Part shown: piece after piece, positions 25,458-33,436 of the stretch
Position numbering within the stretch: position 1 is the first letter of the stretch
How the letters are laid out: each line of letters starts with the position of its first letter
DNA from: Halorussus salilacus
GTDB taxonomy: Archaea; Halobacteriota; Halobacteria; Halobacteriales; Haladaptataceae
Length of the DNA stretch: 64,000 nt
NCBI RefSeq assembly: GCF_024138125.1
Contig: NZ_CP099993.1
Span: 1 to 64,000, forward strand
Direction: 5' to 3'
The notes under the pieces: model-generated
Database searches by the model: none
What the model was told of the DNA's origin: nothing
The model's input: only the letters and a program-made list of their open reading frames with translations
Program-made: the position numbers and the translations under genes

Positions 25458-25615
25458 GGCGCGCGCTGTCGGCCCCTCGTGGGCCGACAACCGCGCGAGG
25501 GGCGAGTATCGCAGGCGACGAGTGAAACGAGTCGCCGAGAAACGCAGTCGGTTGGGGAGGGCGTGGCCTGCGGTCGCGGTGCTGTGCGGTCTCCTCGGTA
25601 CCGGAGGTAGCTAGC
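25458..25615 (+). repeat. Dispersed repeat family, copy A
   Basis: It starts GGCGCGCGCTG, then has a hairpin (25467-25489; arms TGTCGGCCC/GGGCCGACA), CGCGCGAGGGGCGAGTATC, GGTTGGGGAGG, the core GCGGTCGCGGTGCTGTGCGG and ends GGTACCGGAGGTAGCTAGC. It is 3' of the DUF6663-like gene on the same strand. Five relatives occur at 30805, 30980, 34730, 36904 and 50104. Confidence 0.85.
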
Positions 25616-25704
25616 CCCGCCCGACCGATGAGGTCGAGTCGGCTACCGCTCCCGGCCCCGACGGTCTCACTCGACCAACGAATCAGCGCGTGACGGTACC
25701 CCGG

Positions 25705-25848
25705 TCACTCCGTCGCCTCCCCGCGTCGAACCGAGATACCGGAGAGCGAAAGCCCCCGTTCGTGGGCCGCGTTCATCACCGCGACGAGGAACTCTGTCGT
25801 GATCTCGTCCTCGGCGACGCCCTCCAAGAGGAGGTGTGTACGCTCCAT
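25705..25848 (-). CDS. Very small protein (47 residues), unknown function
   Basis: The reading frame gives MERTHLLLEGVAEDEITTEF and goes on for a total of 47 residues to ...ISVRRGEATE. It has an excellent ribosome site, GGAGGT, nine bases ahead of the ATG, and an AT-rich element (CGATTTACG) about 35-45 bases upstream. The pattern of alternating hydrophobic residues suggests one helix and two strands. It is too short for most gene finders and I do not recognise it. It fills an otherwise empty stretch before the regulator at 26173. Confidence 0.65.
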   Translation of the reverse strand: MERTHLLLEGVAEDEITTEFLVAVMNAAHERGLSLSGISVRRGEATE

Positions 25849-26172
25849 CTACTGAACCTCCGTCGGTCGCCGGGTCGTCGTAAATCGATGCTGTCGAGCG
25901 GGAGCTTTTTGTCCCGTGTATGCATAGTGCGTCATGCTCTCGTACCTCAGTTACGGGAGCGTTCCGCGGACCCGGTGGCCCTTACACCGGTCCGTTTCGA
26001 TTCACCGGGACCTCGCCGTGAGCGACTGGTCCGCGTTTCGCTTCCGTGACCGACAGTTCTGTTGGCCGGTACTTAGATGTTACCAACAAATCTGTATATT
26101 AAATATCCCGTACTGTATCTGGGCACGGTTCTATGAAAATAGTAATACGGGGTGCTGAGAGTGTGAAATCTA
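25849..26172. other. Intergenic region with AT-rich promoter of the regulator
   Basis: The last 110 bases are strikingly AT-rich for this genome (CTGTATATTAAATATCCCG near 26090; CTATGAAAATAGTAATAC near 26131). The second block lies about 30 bases before the regulator's ATG and is the likely TATA element. No gene seen; a 74-codon ORF at 25934 is not protein-like. Confidence 0.45.
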
Positions 26173-26451
26173 ATGCGTCCGGCGCTTCCCGAGTGGATGA
26201 CTCCGGTCGACCGGGACATACTGGAGCTACTGGAGAACCGCGGTAATCGGGAGTTGGTGCTGAATCCGCGGCTCATCGCGGAGAACACCGACTGGAAGCG
26301 CGCTACGATTCGGGAACACGTCAGAACCCTCTACGACCACGACTTGCTCGAATACTACGACGAATCCGGTTCGATTTACCAACTCTCGGAGAGAGGTCGG
26401 GCGTTTCTCGCGGGCGAACTGGACGCCAGCGACCTCGAATCCGACGAATAA
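26173..26451 (+). CDS. Winged-helix transcriptional regulator (phage phiH1 repressor-like)
   Basis: The 92-residue protein has one winged helix: MTPVDRDILELLENRGNRELVLNPRLIAENTDWKRATIREHVRTLYDHDLLEYYDESGSIYQLSERG. The recognition helix is around TDWKRATIREHVRTL and the wing around DESGSIYQLSE. Such proteins are common in haloarchaea and are named after the phiH1 repressor. Its target could be its own AT-rich promoter or the reductase just downstream, 83 bases away on the same strand. Confidence 0.85.
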   Translation: MRPALPEWMTPVDRDILELLENRGNRELVLNPRLIAENTDWKRATIREHVRTLYDHDLLEYYDESGSIYQLSERGRAFLAGELDASDLESDE

Positions 26452-26534
26452 CACCTCGACGGTCTCGTCGCCGACGAACGGCGGTCCGTGACCCGCCACA
26501 ACCGGGAAGTACGCGACCGTCGAATCCGAAGCGT

Positions 26535-27791
26535 ATGCTACGAGGAGAGACGAGACGCGAGGACCGGCGGGAGGAAGGGTCGGCGAACGCGAACAGGAGG
26601 GGTCCCCTCGGGCGACTGCTCCCCTTCGCGCTCGCCTTCGTCGCTGGCTTCCTGTTCGGTCGGCGACGGGGCGGAGGGAGCGACGGCGGGGATGACGGCG
26701 GCGACCGAGACGGGGATGACGGCCGACTCGCCCGGCTCAGGTCCGTCCTCCCGGGCGGCGGTGAGGCCGGGGAGGCCGTACCGGAGGAGGCCGAGGAGCG
26801 GGCCGAAGCAGTCGAGGAGCGGGTCGAGGAGGCCGTCCCGAATGCGACGACGCCGGGCGAAACCGAGAGCGAGGGCGAAGCCGCCGACCAGCCGAGTTCG
26901 ACGGGGAGCGTCGCGGGCGAGGAGTCGGCCGCCGAAGCCGAATCCCCGGACCTCCCCGACGAGGCGCAGGCCGTCGAATCCCCGACGACCCGGGGGATGC
27001 CGATGCTCGGCCTCGGCACCTACGGGATGGACGACTACGACGAGTGCGTCGAGGCGGTCACGACCGCCATCGAGATGGGGTATCGCCACGTCGACACCGC
27101 GGAGGGCTACGACAACGAGGACGCCGTGGGCGACGCCATCGCCGAGGCCGACGTCGAGCGCGAGGACCTGTTCGTCGCGACCAAGGTCAGCCCGGACAAC
27201 CTCGATTACGACCACGTACTGACGAGCGCCGAGGAGAGCCTCGAACGCCTCGGACTCGACTATCTCGACCTGCTGTACGTCCACTGGCCGACCGGCGAGT
27301 ACGAACCCCTCGACACCCTGCAGGCGTTCGCGGAGCTGCGCGAGGAGGGCGTCATCGAGGAGATCGGCGTGAGCAACTTCGAGCCCGAGCAACTGGCGGA
27401 GGCCGTCGAGGTCTCCGAGGAGCCGGTCTTCGCGAATCAGGTCGAGATGCATCCCCTGCTCCGGCAGACCGAACTCCAGTCGGTCTGCGCGCAGGAGGAG
27501 GTGGACGTGGAGCTCGTTGCCTACTCGCCCATCGCCCGCGGCGACGTGGACGACGTGGCGGAGTTGCAGGACATCGCCGAGGCCCACGACGCCACGCCCG
27601 CACAGGTGAGTCTGGCGTGGCTCCGCGAGAAGGGCGTCACCGCCATCCCGAAGGCCGCGAGTCGGGACCACCTCCGGGAGAACTGGCTGAGCCTCGCGGT
27701 CGAACTGGACGACGAAGATGTGGAGACCATCGACGCCATCGACGACGAAGAGCGCATCGTCGACCCCGACCGCGCGCCGTGGAACCAGTAG
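26535..27791 (+). CDS. Aldo/keto reductase with N-terminal membrane anchor and acidic linker
   Basis: The C-terminal 270 residues are a complete aldo/keto reductase, an NAD(P)H carbonyl reductase. The catalytic residues can be placed: Asp and Tyr in YRHVDTAEGYDNE, Lys in LFVATKVSPD and His in LLYVHWPTGEY. The 3' part has AIPKAASRDHLRENW, the NADP phosphate-binding loop. The N-terminus is unusual: a basic start, one helix (LLPFALAFVAGFLFGRRRGG, about 28-47) and about 90 residues of Glu/Ala/Gly-rich linker. That would hold the enzyme at the membrane. Most relatives are soluble and about 275 residues long. Alternative: the enzyme starts at a later Met and the anchor is mis-joined, but the frame is continuous. 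Confidence 0.87.
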   Translation: MLRGETRREDRREEGSANANRRGPLGRLLPFALAFVAGFLFGRRRGGGSDGGDDGGDRDGDDGRLARLRSVLPGGGEAGEAVPEEAEERAEAVEERVEEAVPNATTPGETESEGEAADQPSSTGSVAGEESAAEAESPDLPDEAQAVESPTTRGMPMLGLGTYGMDDYDECVEAVTTAIEMGYRHVDTAEGYDNEDAVGDAIAEADVEREDLFVATKVSPDNLDYDHVLTSAEESLERLGLDYLDLLYVHWPTGEYEPLDTLQAFAELREEGVIEEIGVSNFEPEQLAEAVEVSEEPVFANQVEMHPLLRQTELQSVCAQEEVDVELVAYSPIARGDVDDVAELQDIAEAHDATPAQVSLAWLREKGVTAIPKAASRDHLRENWLSLAVELDDEDVETIDAIDDEERIVDPDRAPWNQ

Positions 27792-27970
27792 CAAACTAAG
27801 GCCGTTTAAGGTATTTTATCATAAAAGACCATTAACTTTATGCGGGCGAGCGCGGTCGGTCGGCACGCAATGGGACGACTACCCCGTCTCGGCGTGTACA
27901 GCGCGACTTCGGAACGTCCGTCCGACGACCCGATTCGACTCGGCGGAATCGGCCTCCGGAGCGGTGAGGG

Positions 27971-28525
27971 ATGAGCGCCGAGGCCGACGAAGCCGACAGT
28001 TCGGGCGACGGAACCGAGCACGTTCCCGCTGGCAGCGAACCCGCCGAACCGTTTCCGACGCCGCCCCGGCGGTTCGGCGACCGCGAGGACCGGACGCTCC
28101 GACTGGGAGTATCCCACGACAGCGCCGCGCTGTCGGCGATGTACGACGACTTCGGCGTGGCCGACCGCGCGCAGGGGATTCCGCCCGCCGACCCCGACCG
28201 GCGGCGTCGCTGGCTCGACCGCATCGCTCAGGGAATCGAGGTCGTCGCCTGGCACGGCGACGACGCCGTGGGCCACGGCGTCCTGCTCGCGGGCGGCCCC
28301 GGCCACGAACTCGCGCTGTTCGTCCATCCCGAGTACCGCGGGGCGGGTGTGGGGACCGCCCTCGCCCGGACGCTGCTCGGCCGCGGTCGGGAGGCGGGCG
28401 TCGAGCGCGTCTGGCTGTCGGTCCGGCGCGGGAACCGCGCGGCTGTTCGGCTCTACCGGCGCGTCGGGTTCGCCCCGACCGGCGACGCCGCGGGCGAACT
28501 GGAGATGACGCGCCGACTCGGGTGA
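27971..28525 (+). CDS. GNAT family N-acetyltransferase
   Basis: The 184-residue protein has about 45 polar N-terminal residues and then a GNAT domain. It includes LALFVHPEYRGAGVGTALARTLLGRG (R-x-G-x-G acetyl-CoA loop), VERVWLSVRRGNRAAVRLYRRVGFAPTGD. Acceptor unknown. Its ATG overlaps the end of a 34-codon ORF (27870-27974) by the bases ATGA, which might be a leader peptide. Confidence 0.87.
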   Translation: MSAEADEADSSGDGTEHVPAGSEPAEPFPTPPRRFGDREDRTLRLGVSHDSAALSAMYDDFGVADRAQGIPPADPDRRRRWLDRIAQGIEVVAWHGDDAVGHGVLLAGGPGHELALFVHPEYRGAGVGTALARTLLGRGREAGVERVWLSVRRGNRAAVRLYRRVGFAPTGDAAGELEMTRRLG

Positions 28526-28595
28526 ACCGACGAAGACCCACCGCCTCGGTTGGGGAGCGAACCCCTTTTGAGACCCGGGCGGCAAACGGGTACCG

Positions 28596-29336
28596 ATGAA
28601 CGCACTCGTCGTCGGGGCGGGCGAGATGGGCCGGTGGTTCGGCCGACTCGCGGCCGCGGAACTCGACGCGGCGGTCGCGTTCGCCGACGCCGACCCCGCG
28701 GTCGCGAGCGACGCGGCCGCGTCGCTCGCGACCGCCCGCGCGGTCCCGGTCTCGACCGACGAGCGATTCGACGCGGTCTGCATCGCAGTCCCCATCTCGG
28801 CGGCCGAGGAGGCAATCGCGGAACACGCCCCGAAGGCCGAGCGCGCCCTGCTCGACGTGACCGGCGAGATGGCCCGACCCGTGGCCGCGATGGCCGAGGC
28901 CGCGCCCGACCGCGAGCGCGTCAGCCTCCACCCCCTCTTCTCGGCGACCAGCGCGCCGGGCAACGTCGCGGTCGTCGCCGACGCGTCGGGGCCGATTACT
29001 GCCGCGATTCTGGACGCCCTCCGCGAGCGGGGCAACGCCGTCGTGGAGACGACGCCCGAGGAGCACGACGAGGCGATGGCGACCGTCCAGTCGCGCGCCC
29101 ACGCCGCCGTCCTCGCGTTCGCGCTGGCGGCCGACGAGGTGCCCGAGGGACTCGCGACCCCCGTCTTCGAGGACCTCTCGGCGCTGGTCGAGCGAGTGAC
29201 CGGGAACTCGCCCGGCGTGTACGCCGAGATTCAGGAGGCGTTCGGCGGGGCCGACGCGGTCGCCGACGCCGCCGCCAGACTCGCGGCGGCCGATTCGGAG
29301 GCGTTCGAGGAACTCTACCGGGAGGCCGGAGAATGA
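28596..29336 (+). CDS. tyrA: Prephenate dehydrogenase
   Basis: It converts prephenate to 4-hydroxyphenylpyruvate with NAD(P), toward tyrosine. The nucleotide-binding loop VVGAGEMGRWFG is at residues 5-16. The family features LLDVTGEMARPV and RVSLHPLFSATSAPG (substrate His) follow, then EEHDEAMATVQSRAHAAVLAFALA, the dehydrogenase helix. The 246 residues are short for the family but typical for haloarchaea. The stop overlaps the next ATG by four bases (ATGA), so it is in an operon with the Rsm22-type gene. Confidence 0.92.
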   Translation: MNALVVGAGEMGRWFGRLAAAELDAAVAFADADPAVASDAAASLATARAVPVSTDERFDAVCIAVPISAAEEAIAEHAPKAERALLDVTGEMARPVAAMAEAAPDRERVSLHPLFSATSAPGNVAVVADASGPITAAILDALRERGNAVVETTPEEHDEAMATVQSRAHAAVLAFALAADEVPEGLATPVFEDLSALVERVTGNSPGVYAEIQEAFGGADAVADAAARLAAADSEAFEELYREAGE

Positions 29337-30751
29337 CCGACGAGCGACGCGAGCGCATCCGCGAGAACGCGAAGTACCTCCGGAACGTCCGACCCGTCGA
29401 CCCCGGGGAGGTCGCCGAGTACGTCGAGGGGCGGCCCCACCCCGCGGTCGTTCGCCGAATCCTCCGCGAGGAGGCGTTCTCGCTCGGACTCGTCGAGCGC
29501 GAGGACGGCACCTTCGAACCCGTTTCGGAGGAGGCGGTGACCCCGACCTTCCGGGGCGTCGAGTCGTTCCCGACCGAGTACGCCCGGGAACTCGAGGACC
29601 TGCTGGTCGAGCGGTTCGGCGCGAACTGGCAGCGCGACGAGTCGGGCGACCGACTCCGCGAGACCATCCGAAAGCTCAAGGAGGACTACTTCCGGAACAA
29701 CCCGGTCGAGTACGACGGCCTCGCGGCGCTCGGGTACGCGCTCTACCACCTGCCCGACAACTACGCCGTCGTCCAGTACGTCCTCCACGAACTCGCCGAG
29801 AAGGGCCTGCTCGGCCGCAAGCTCCGGATTCTGGACGTGGGCGCGGGCGTCGGCGGTCCCGCGCTCGGGGTCCACGACTACCTGCCAGACGAGGCCCTCG
29901 TCGAGTACCGCGCGGTCGAACCCAGCGCCGCCGCCGAGGTGTTCGACCGCGTCGTGTCGGCGACCGGCCGGAACTTCCACACGACGCTCGTGCGCGAGAC
30001 CGCCGAGGGGTTCGACCCCGGGGAGGGCGAAGAGTACGACCTCATCCTGTTCGCCAACGTCCTCAACGAACTCGACGACCCCGAGGCGGTCGTCGGCCGA
30101 TACCTCGAGTACCTTGCCGACGACGGCGCGCTCGTCGCCATCGAACCCGCCGACCGCGAGACCGCCATCGGCCTCCGGGAGGTCGAGCGCGCACTCGTGG
30201 ACGACGCCGGGGTCGCGGGCGTCTACTCGCCGACCCTCCGGCTCTGGCCGGGCGAACGCCCGACCGACCGCGGGTGGTCGTTCGAGGTGAAACCCGACTT
30301 GGCGGTCCCCCACTTCCAGCGCCGACTCGACGAGGCCGGGGGCGCGACCGGCGAGTTCGTGAACGTCGACGTGCAGTACTCCTACGCCATCCTCCGGACC
30401 GACGGCGAGCGCCGGGTCGAGTTCACCGGGGACCCGGAGCGGTCGGCGAAGATGGCCGAGATGGACCGCCACGTCACCCGGCGCATCGACCTCGTGGCGG
30501 TGAAGCTCAGCCGGTCGCTCGCTGAGGGCGAGCGCAACCCCGTGTTCAAGGTGAGCGACGGGAGCGAATCGACCGACCACTTCGCGGTGCTGACCACCGA
30601 GACCGGGCTGAACCGGGGGCTCCTGGAGGCCGAGTACGGCGACCTGCTCTCGTTCGAGCAGGTGCTGGTCCTCTGGAACGACGACGAGAACGCCTACAAC
30701 CTCGTCGTGGACGAGGATACGGTGGTCGACCGGATTCCAGCGCCGGTGTAG
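29333..30751 (+). CDS. Rsm22-type ribosomal small-subunit methyltransferase-like protein
   Basis: This 472-residue protein has an N-terminal helical part (NAKYLRNVRPVDPGEVAEYVEGRPHPAVVRRILREEAF) and a class I methyltransferase core. The SAM-binding motif is LRILDVGAGVGGPALG near residue 165, followed by YRAVEPSA, YDLILFANVLNELDD and DDGALVAIEPAD. It resembles mitochondrial Rsm22 in domain order; in archaea the role is thought to be ribosomal, by analogy. The C-terminal 140 residues contain an OB-like region (RRIDLVAVKLSRS...NPVFKVSDGSE). It is translationally coupled to tyrA. A repeat-family copy follows. Confidence 0.85.
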   Translation: MTDERRERIRENAKYLRNVRPVDPGEVAEYVEGRPHPAVVRRILREEAFSLGLVEREDGTFEPVSEEAVTPTFRGVESFPTEYARELEDLLVERFGANWQRDESGDRLRETIRKLKEDYFRNNPVEYDGLAALGYALYHLPDNYAVVQYVLHELAEKGLLGRKLRILDVGAGVGGPALGVHDYLPDEALVEYRAVEPSAAAEVFDRVVSATGRNFHTTLVRETAEGFDPGEGEEYDLILFANVLNELDDPEAVVGRYLEYLADDGALVAIEPADRETAIGLREVERALVDDAGVAGVYSPTLRLWPGERPTDRGWSFEVKPDLAVPHFQRRLDEAGGATGEFVNVDVQYSYAILRTDGERRVEFTGDPERSAKMAEMDRHVTRRIDLVAVKLSRSLAEGERNPVFKVSDGSESTDHFAVLTTETGLNRGLLEAEYGDLLSFEQVLVLWNDDENAYNLVVDEDTVVDRIPAPV

Positions 30752-30804
30752 GGTTCGGAGTTTCGTTCCGGTGAGTCCCGGCGTTTCTCGGATTTCCACA
30801 GCTC

Positions 30805-30944
30805 ACGGGACGCGCCGCGCGCTCGGTCGCGGTCGCGGTGCGGGACGCGACCGAGTGCGCACGCGGGGAGGTCCGGGGGCGCGGTTGCGGTGGGGGCGCG
30901 GTCGCGGTGCGGTGCGGTCCTCATCGGTACCGGGAGTAGCTAGC
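30805..30944 (+). repeat. Dispersed repeat family, copy C
   Basis: It contains a 15-bp hairpin (30817-30831 with 30846-30860, one G-T pair), then GCGGGGAGG, CGCGGTCGCGGTGCGGTGCG and GGTACCGGGAGTAGCTAGC. It begins about 55 bases after the Rsm22-type gene on the same strand. Arm sequence differs from the other copies while the tail is shared. Confidence 0.8.
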
Positions 30945-30979
30945 GTCACGCGTCTGGACCTCTTCTCGAACACGTCGGA

Positions 30980-31146
30980 GCTAGCTTCTGCCGTCACCTA
31001 GGAGACCGCACCGCACCGCGACCTCAGGCCACGTCCTCCCCAACCGACTGCGTTGCTCGGCGACTCGTTTCACTCGTCGCCTGCGCTACTCGTCCCTCGC
31101 GCGTGTCGGCGCGGCCCAACACAGCCGGGCCGCGCCAGCACGCGCC
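30980..31146 (-). repeat. Dispersed repeat family, copy B
   Basis: In minus-strand reading it starts GGCGCGTGCTGG, then a 10-bp hairpin (31108-31136; arms GGCGCGGCCC/GGGCCGCGCC), then CGCGCGAGGGACGAGTAGCG, GGTTGGGGAGG, GGTCGCGGTGCGGTGCGG and GAAGCTAGC. It is tail to tail with copy C, 35 bases apart. Confidence 0.85.
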
Positions 31147-31171
31147 GAGTGGAATGGTCGGATAGTTACGC

Positions 31172-31258
31172 CCCGGAAGCGAGGGCTTCGAGACACCTTG
31201 CCCGAAAGCGAGGGCTTCGAGACACCCTGCCCGGAAGCGACGGCTTCGAGACACCCCG
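31172..31258. repeat. Three tandem copies of a 29-base unit
   Basis: Units at 31172-31200, 31201-31229 and 31230-31258 begin CCCGGAAGCGAGGGCTTCGA and differ at only a few bases. Each contains a small inverted repeat (GAAGC...GCTTC). They lie 79 bases before the ATP-grasp gene. There is no spacer diversity, so this is not CRISPR. Confidence 0.85.
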
Positions 31259-31336
31259 CCGAACGTCCTCGTCACAGCCCCCGGCCACGATTGCCGACTC
31301 GGCGGGGTTTTAGCCCGCCCGGCCTCTAGCCCGGGT

Positions 31337-32623
31337 ATGGCCGACACCTTCCGCTCGTTCGAGGGGCTCCGCGGCGCGCTCGCCGACGCGGAGTTCGACC
31401 GCCCGCCAGCGCTCGTGGCCAACGCCCACGTCACCGGCTTGAGCGTGGCGCGCGCGCTGAAGGCCCGCGACGTGCCCGTGATCGCCATCGACCGCAACGA
31501 GAAGGGGGTCGCGCCCTACTCCGAGGCGGTGGACTTCGCGGGCCGGGTGACCTACCCGCTCGACGACGAGGACGGATTCCGCGAGGACGTGGAGGCGCTC
31601 GCGGCCGAACTGGACCGCGAGCCGGTCGCGTTCGGGTGCATGGACGAGTGGGTCCACGCGTTCTCTCGGACCGACCCCGAGGGCGTCCGGCTCCCGTTCG
31701 CCGACCGCGACACCGTCAACGCCGTGCTTGACAAGGAGTCGCTGTACGCCGTCGCCGAGGAACTGGGCGTTCCGTACCCCGAGACGTACCGCATCGCCGA
31801 GACCGACCCCGGAGAGACGGGCGGCGAGTCGGGCCCGGAGCCCCGCCGCGACAGCGTCGCCGCCGAGGAGGCCGCCGACCGCCTGGAGTTCCCGTTCGTC
31901 CTCAAGCCTGCCCTCAAGCGGAAGTTCGAGGAGGCGGTCGGCACGAACGTGATCGAGGTCGGAGACCGCGCGGAGTTCCTCGACGTGGTCGAGAACGCCC
32001 GCCGGGAGGGAATCCGCGTGATGGCTCAGGAGAAGGTCCCGACCGTTCGGGGCGAGGACCACTCGCTGGCCTCCTACGTCCCCGAGGACGGCGACCCGGT
32101 GAGCGTCGTGGGCAACGCGAAGGTCCGGTATCCGCTGGGCTACGGCACGTCGTGCGTGGTCGAGCGCGCCGACGCCCCCGAAATCGAGGAGAACGCGCTG
32201 GCGGTCCTCGACGAGACGGGCTACCACGGCATCAGCGAGGCCGAGTTCGTCTACGACGGCGCTCGGGAGGAGTACGTCCTGCTCGACGTGAACACCCGGC
32301 CGTGGAAGTGGATATCGATGCCGGTGCAGGCGGGCGCGAACCTCCCGCTCGCGGCCTACAGCGACGCAGTGGGTGAGAAGTACGAACCAGACGACCCCAG
32401 AGACGCGACGTGGGTGTACCTCGCCGACTACCTCAATCTGCTCGGGAGCGACCCGACGTTCACCGACGTGCTGGGTCGCTCGGAGTGGCTCTCGCTACTC
32501 TCGGGCGAGTTCGAGACGCGTCCAGACCTCGTGACCGGCGTGTACCGGCCCTCCGACCCCGGCCCGGCCTACCAGCTCCTGCGGACCGAGTTCGGGACGC
32601 AGGAGTACTACTGCTCCTGCTGA
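31337..32623 (+). CDS. ATP-grasp domain protein (carboxylate-amine ligase type)
   Basis: The protein probably uses ATP to join a carboxylate to an amine or similar group. The pre-ATP-grasp fold starts PPALVANAHVTGLSVARALKARDVPVIAID. The ATP-binding strand is FPFVLKPALKRKF near residue 195. Later metal-binding residues are FVYDGAREEYVLLDVNTRPWKW (D-x-N). An Arg/Glu-rich insert near 155-180 separates the two subdomains. The last residues YYCSC are unusual. Such proteins often sit near surface-glycan or cofactor genes, but no partner is visible here. Substrate unknown. Confidence 0.83.
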   Translation: MADTFRSFEGLRGALADAEFDRPPALVANAHVTGLSVARALKARDVPVIAIDRNEKGVAPYSEAVDFAGRVTYPLDDEDGFREDVEALAAELDREPVAFGCMDEWVHAFSRTDPEGVRLPFADRDTVNAVLDKESLYAVAEELGVPYPETYRIAETDPGETGGESGPEPRRDSVAAEEAADRLEFPFVLKPALKRKFEEAVGTNVIEVGDRAEFLDVVENARREGIRVMAQEKVPTVRGEDHSLASYVPEDGDPVSVVGNAKVRYPLGYGTSCVVERADAPEIEENALAVLDETGYHGISEAEFVYDGAREEYVLLDVNTRPWKWISMPVQAGANLPLAAYSDAVGEKYEPDDPRDATWVYLADYLNLLGSDPTFTDVLGRSEWLSLLSGEFETRPDLVTGVYRPSDPGPAYQLLRTEFGTQEYYCSC

Positions 32624-32704
32624 GCGCCGCGAACGGCGTCGTTCTCGCCCGCCCGCTCGCGGTCGAACGAAATCGCTTTACCGCGAAGATGCCACCCACC
32701 GAGT

Positions 32705-33160
32705 GTGACTCGGGTCTGTCTCGTCGGGTCGGCGGGCGTCGACCTGCGCACCGAACTCGTCTCGCGGGAGACCGCCCGCGAGGCGCTGTCGACCTACGAC
32801 CTCCGCGAGCCGTTCGACAACTCGCTCGCGCTCGAAACCATCAGCCTCGGCTCAGCCGTCGCGTTGCTGAACGACCTCAACTGGTACCTCGTCCGGTTCG
32901 CCGACGACGCGCTCGTGCTGGAACCCAGCGTCAGCGAGACCGAGTGGCTGTCCCGGGACCTCGCGGCGGCGGTCCGCGACGGCGCGGTCGACCCCGAGAC
33001 GACCGACGAGTACCTCAAGGTCTACGGCCTGACCGAGGACGGCGAGCTGGTCGAGCCGATGTTCCTGACCCGCCGCGACGGCGAGATGCCCGACTACGAC
33101 CTGCGCGACGTTGCGGATACGGTGGTCGTGCGCGTCACCGAGTCGGAGTTCGGCGGGTAG
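32705..33160 (+). CDS. Conserved haloarchaeal protein (DUF5804-like)
   Basis: This 151-residue protein starts with GTG: VTRVCLVGSAGVDLRTELVSRETAREALSTYDLREPFDNSLALETISLG. It is acidic, has no membrane segment and ends DTVVVRVTESEFGG. I link it to DUF5804 from memory; function unknown. The start is supported by the conserved-looking CLVGSAG strand right at the N-terminus. Confidence 0.75.
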   Translation: MTRVCLVGSAGVDLRTELVSRETAREALSTYDLREPFDNSLALETISLGSAVALLNDLNWYLVRFADDALVLEPSVSETEWLSRDLAAAVRDGAVDPETTDEYLKVYGLTEDGELVEPMFLTRRDGEMPDYDLRDVADTVVVRVTESEFGG

Positions 33161-33174
33161 GGTCGCGTTCGCCG

Positions 33175-33303
33175 TCAGGCCTCGCGCTCGTTCTCGTCGA
33201 CGTGGTCGGCGAGGTCGTCGACCAGTTCGCGGAGTCGGTCGGTCTCCTCGGCCGACCACCCGAAGTACAGCCACGTCCCGTAGTCGTCGCGCCTCCGACC
33301 CAT
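33175..33303 (-). CDS. Possible very small protein (42 residues)
   Basis: The frame reads MGRRRDDYGTWLYFGWSAEE, then TDRLRELVDDLADHVDENEREA. This looks like a folded N-terminus and an amphipathic acidic helix, with codon use like real genes (third position G/C). There is no obvious ribosome site. It lies 3' of thiI on the same strand, after a hairpin. I do not recognise it. Confidence 0.45.
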   Translation of the reverse strand: MGRRRDDYGTWLYFGWSAEETDRLRELVDDLADHVDENEREA

Positions 33304-33348
33304 CGGCCGCCGTTTTCGGTGGACTCGCGCGTCGGGGAACGAGTCGAG

Positions 33349-33381
33349 CGCCCGGTCGCGGCCGTCGGCCGCGACCGGGCG
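33349..33381. repeat. Perfect GC hairpin 3' of thiI
   Basis: Two 15-base arms (CGCCCGGTCGCGGCC and its complement) with a 3-base loop begin 56 bases beyond the thiI stop, a position suited to 3'-end formation. Confidence 0.6.
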
Positions 33382-33436
33382 GACCCTGCAGACCCACCGC
33401 GAGAAGAATCGTCTCGCCGAGCGAGACGGGTCAGAC

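Noticed and set aside
25934-26158. 74-codon ORF before the regulator
   Set aside because: It runs through the AT-rich promoter and its composition is not protein-like.
26535-27794. Full-length minus-strand ORF opposite the aldo/keto reductase
   Set aside because: Mirror frame of a clear enzyme; no domain visible in the antisense product.
31172-31258. Possible short CRISPR array
   Set aside because: The 29-base units follow one another without spacers and there is no cas gene in the window.
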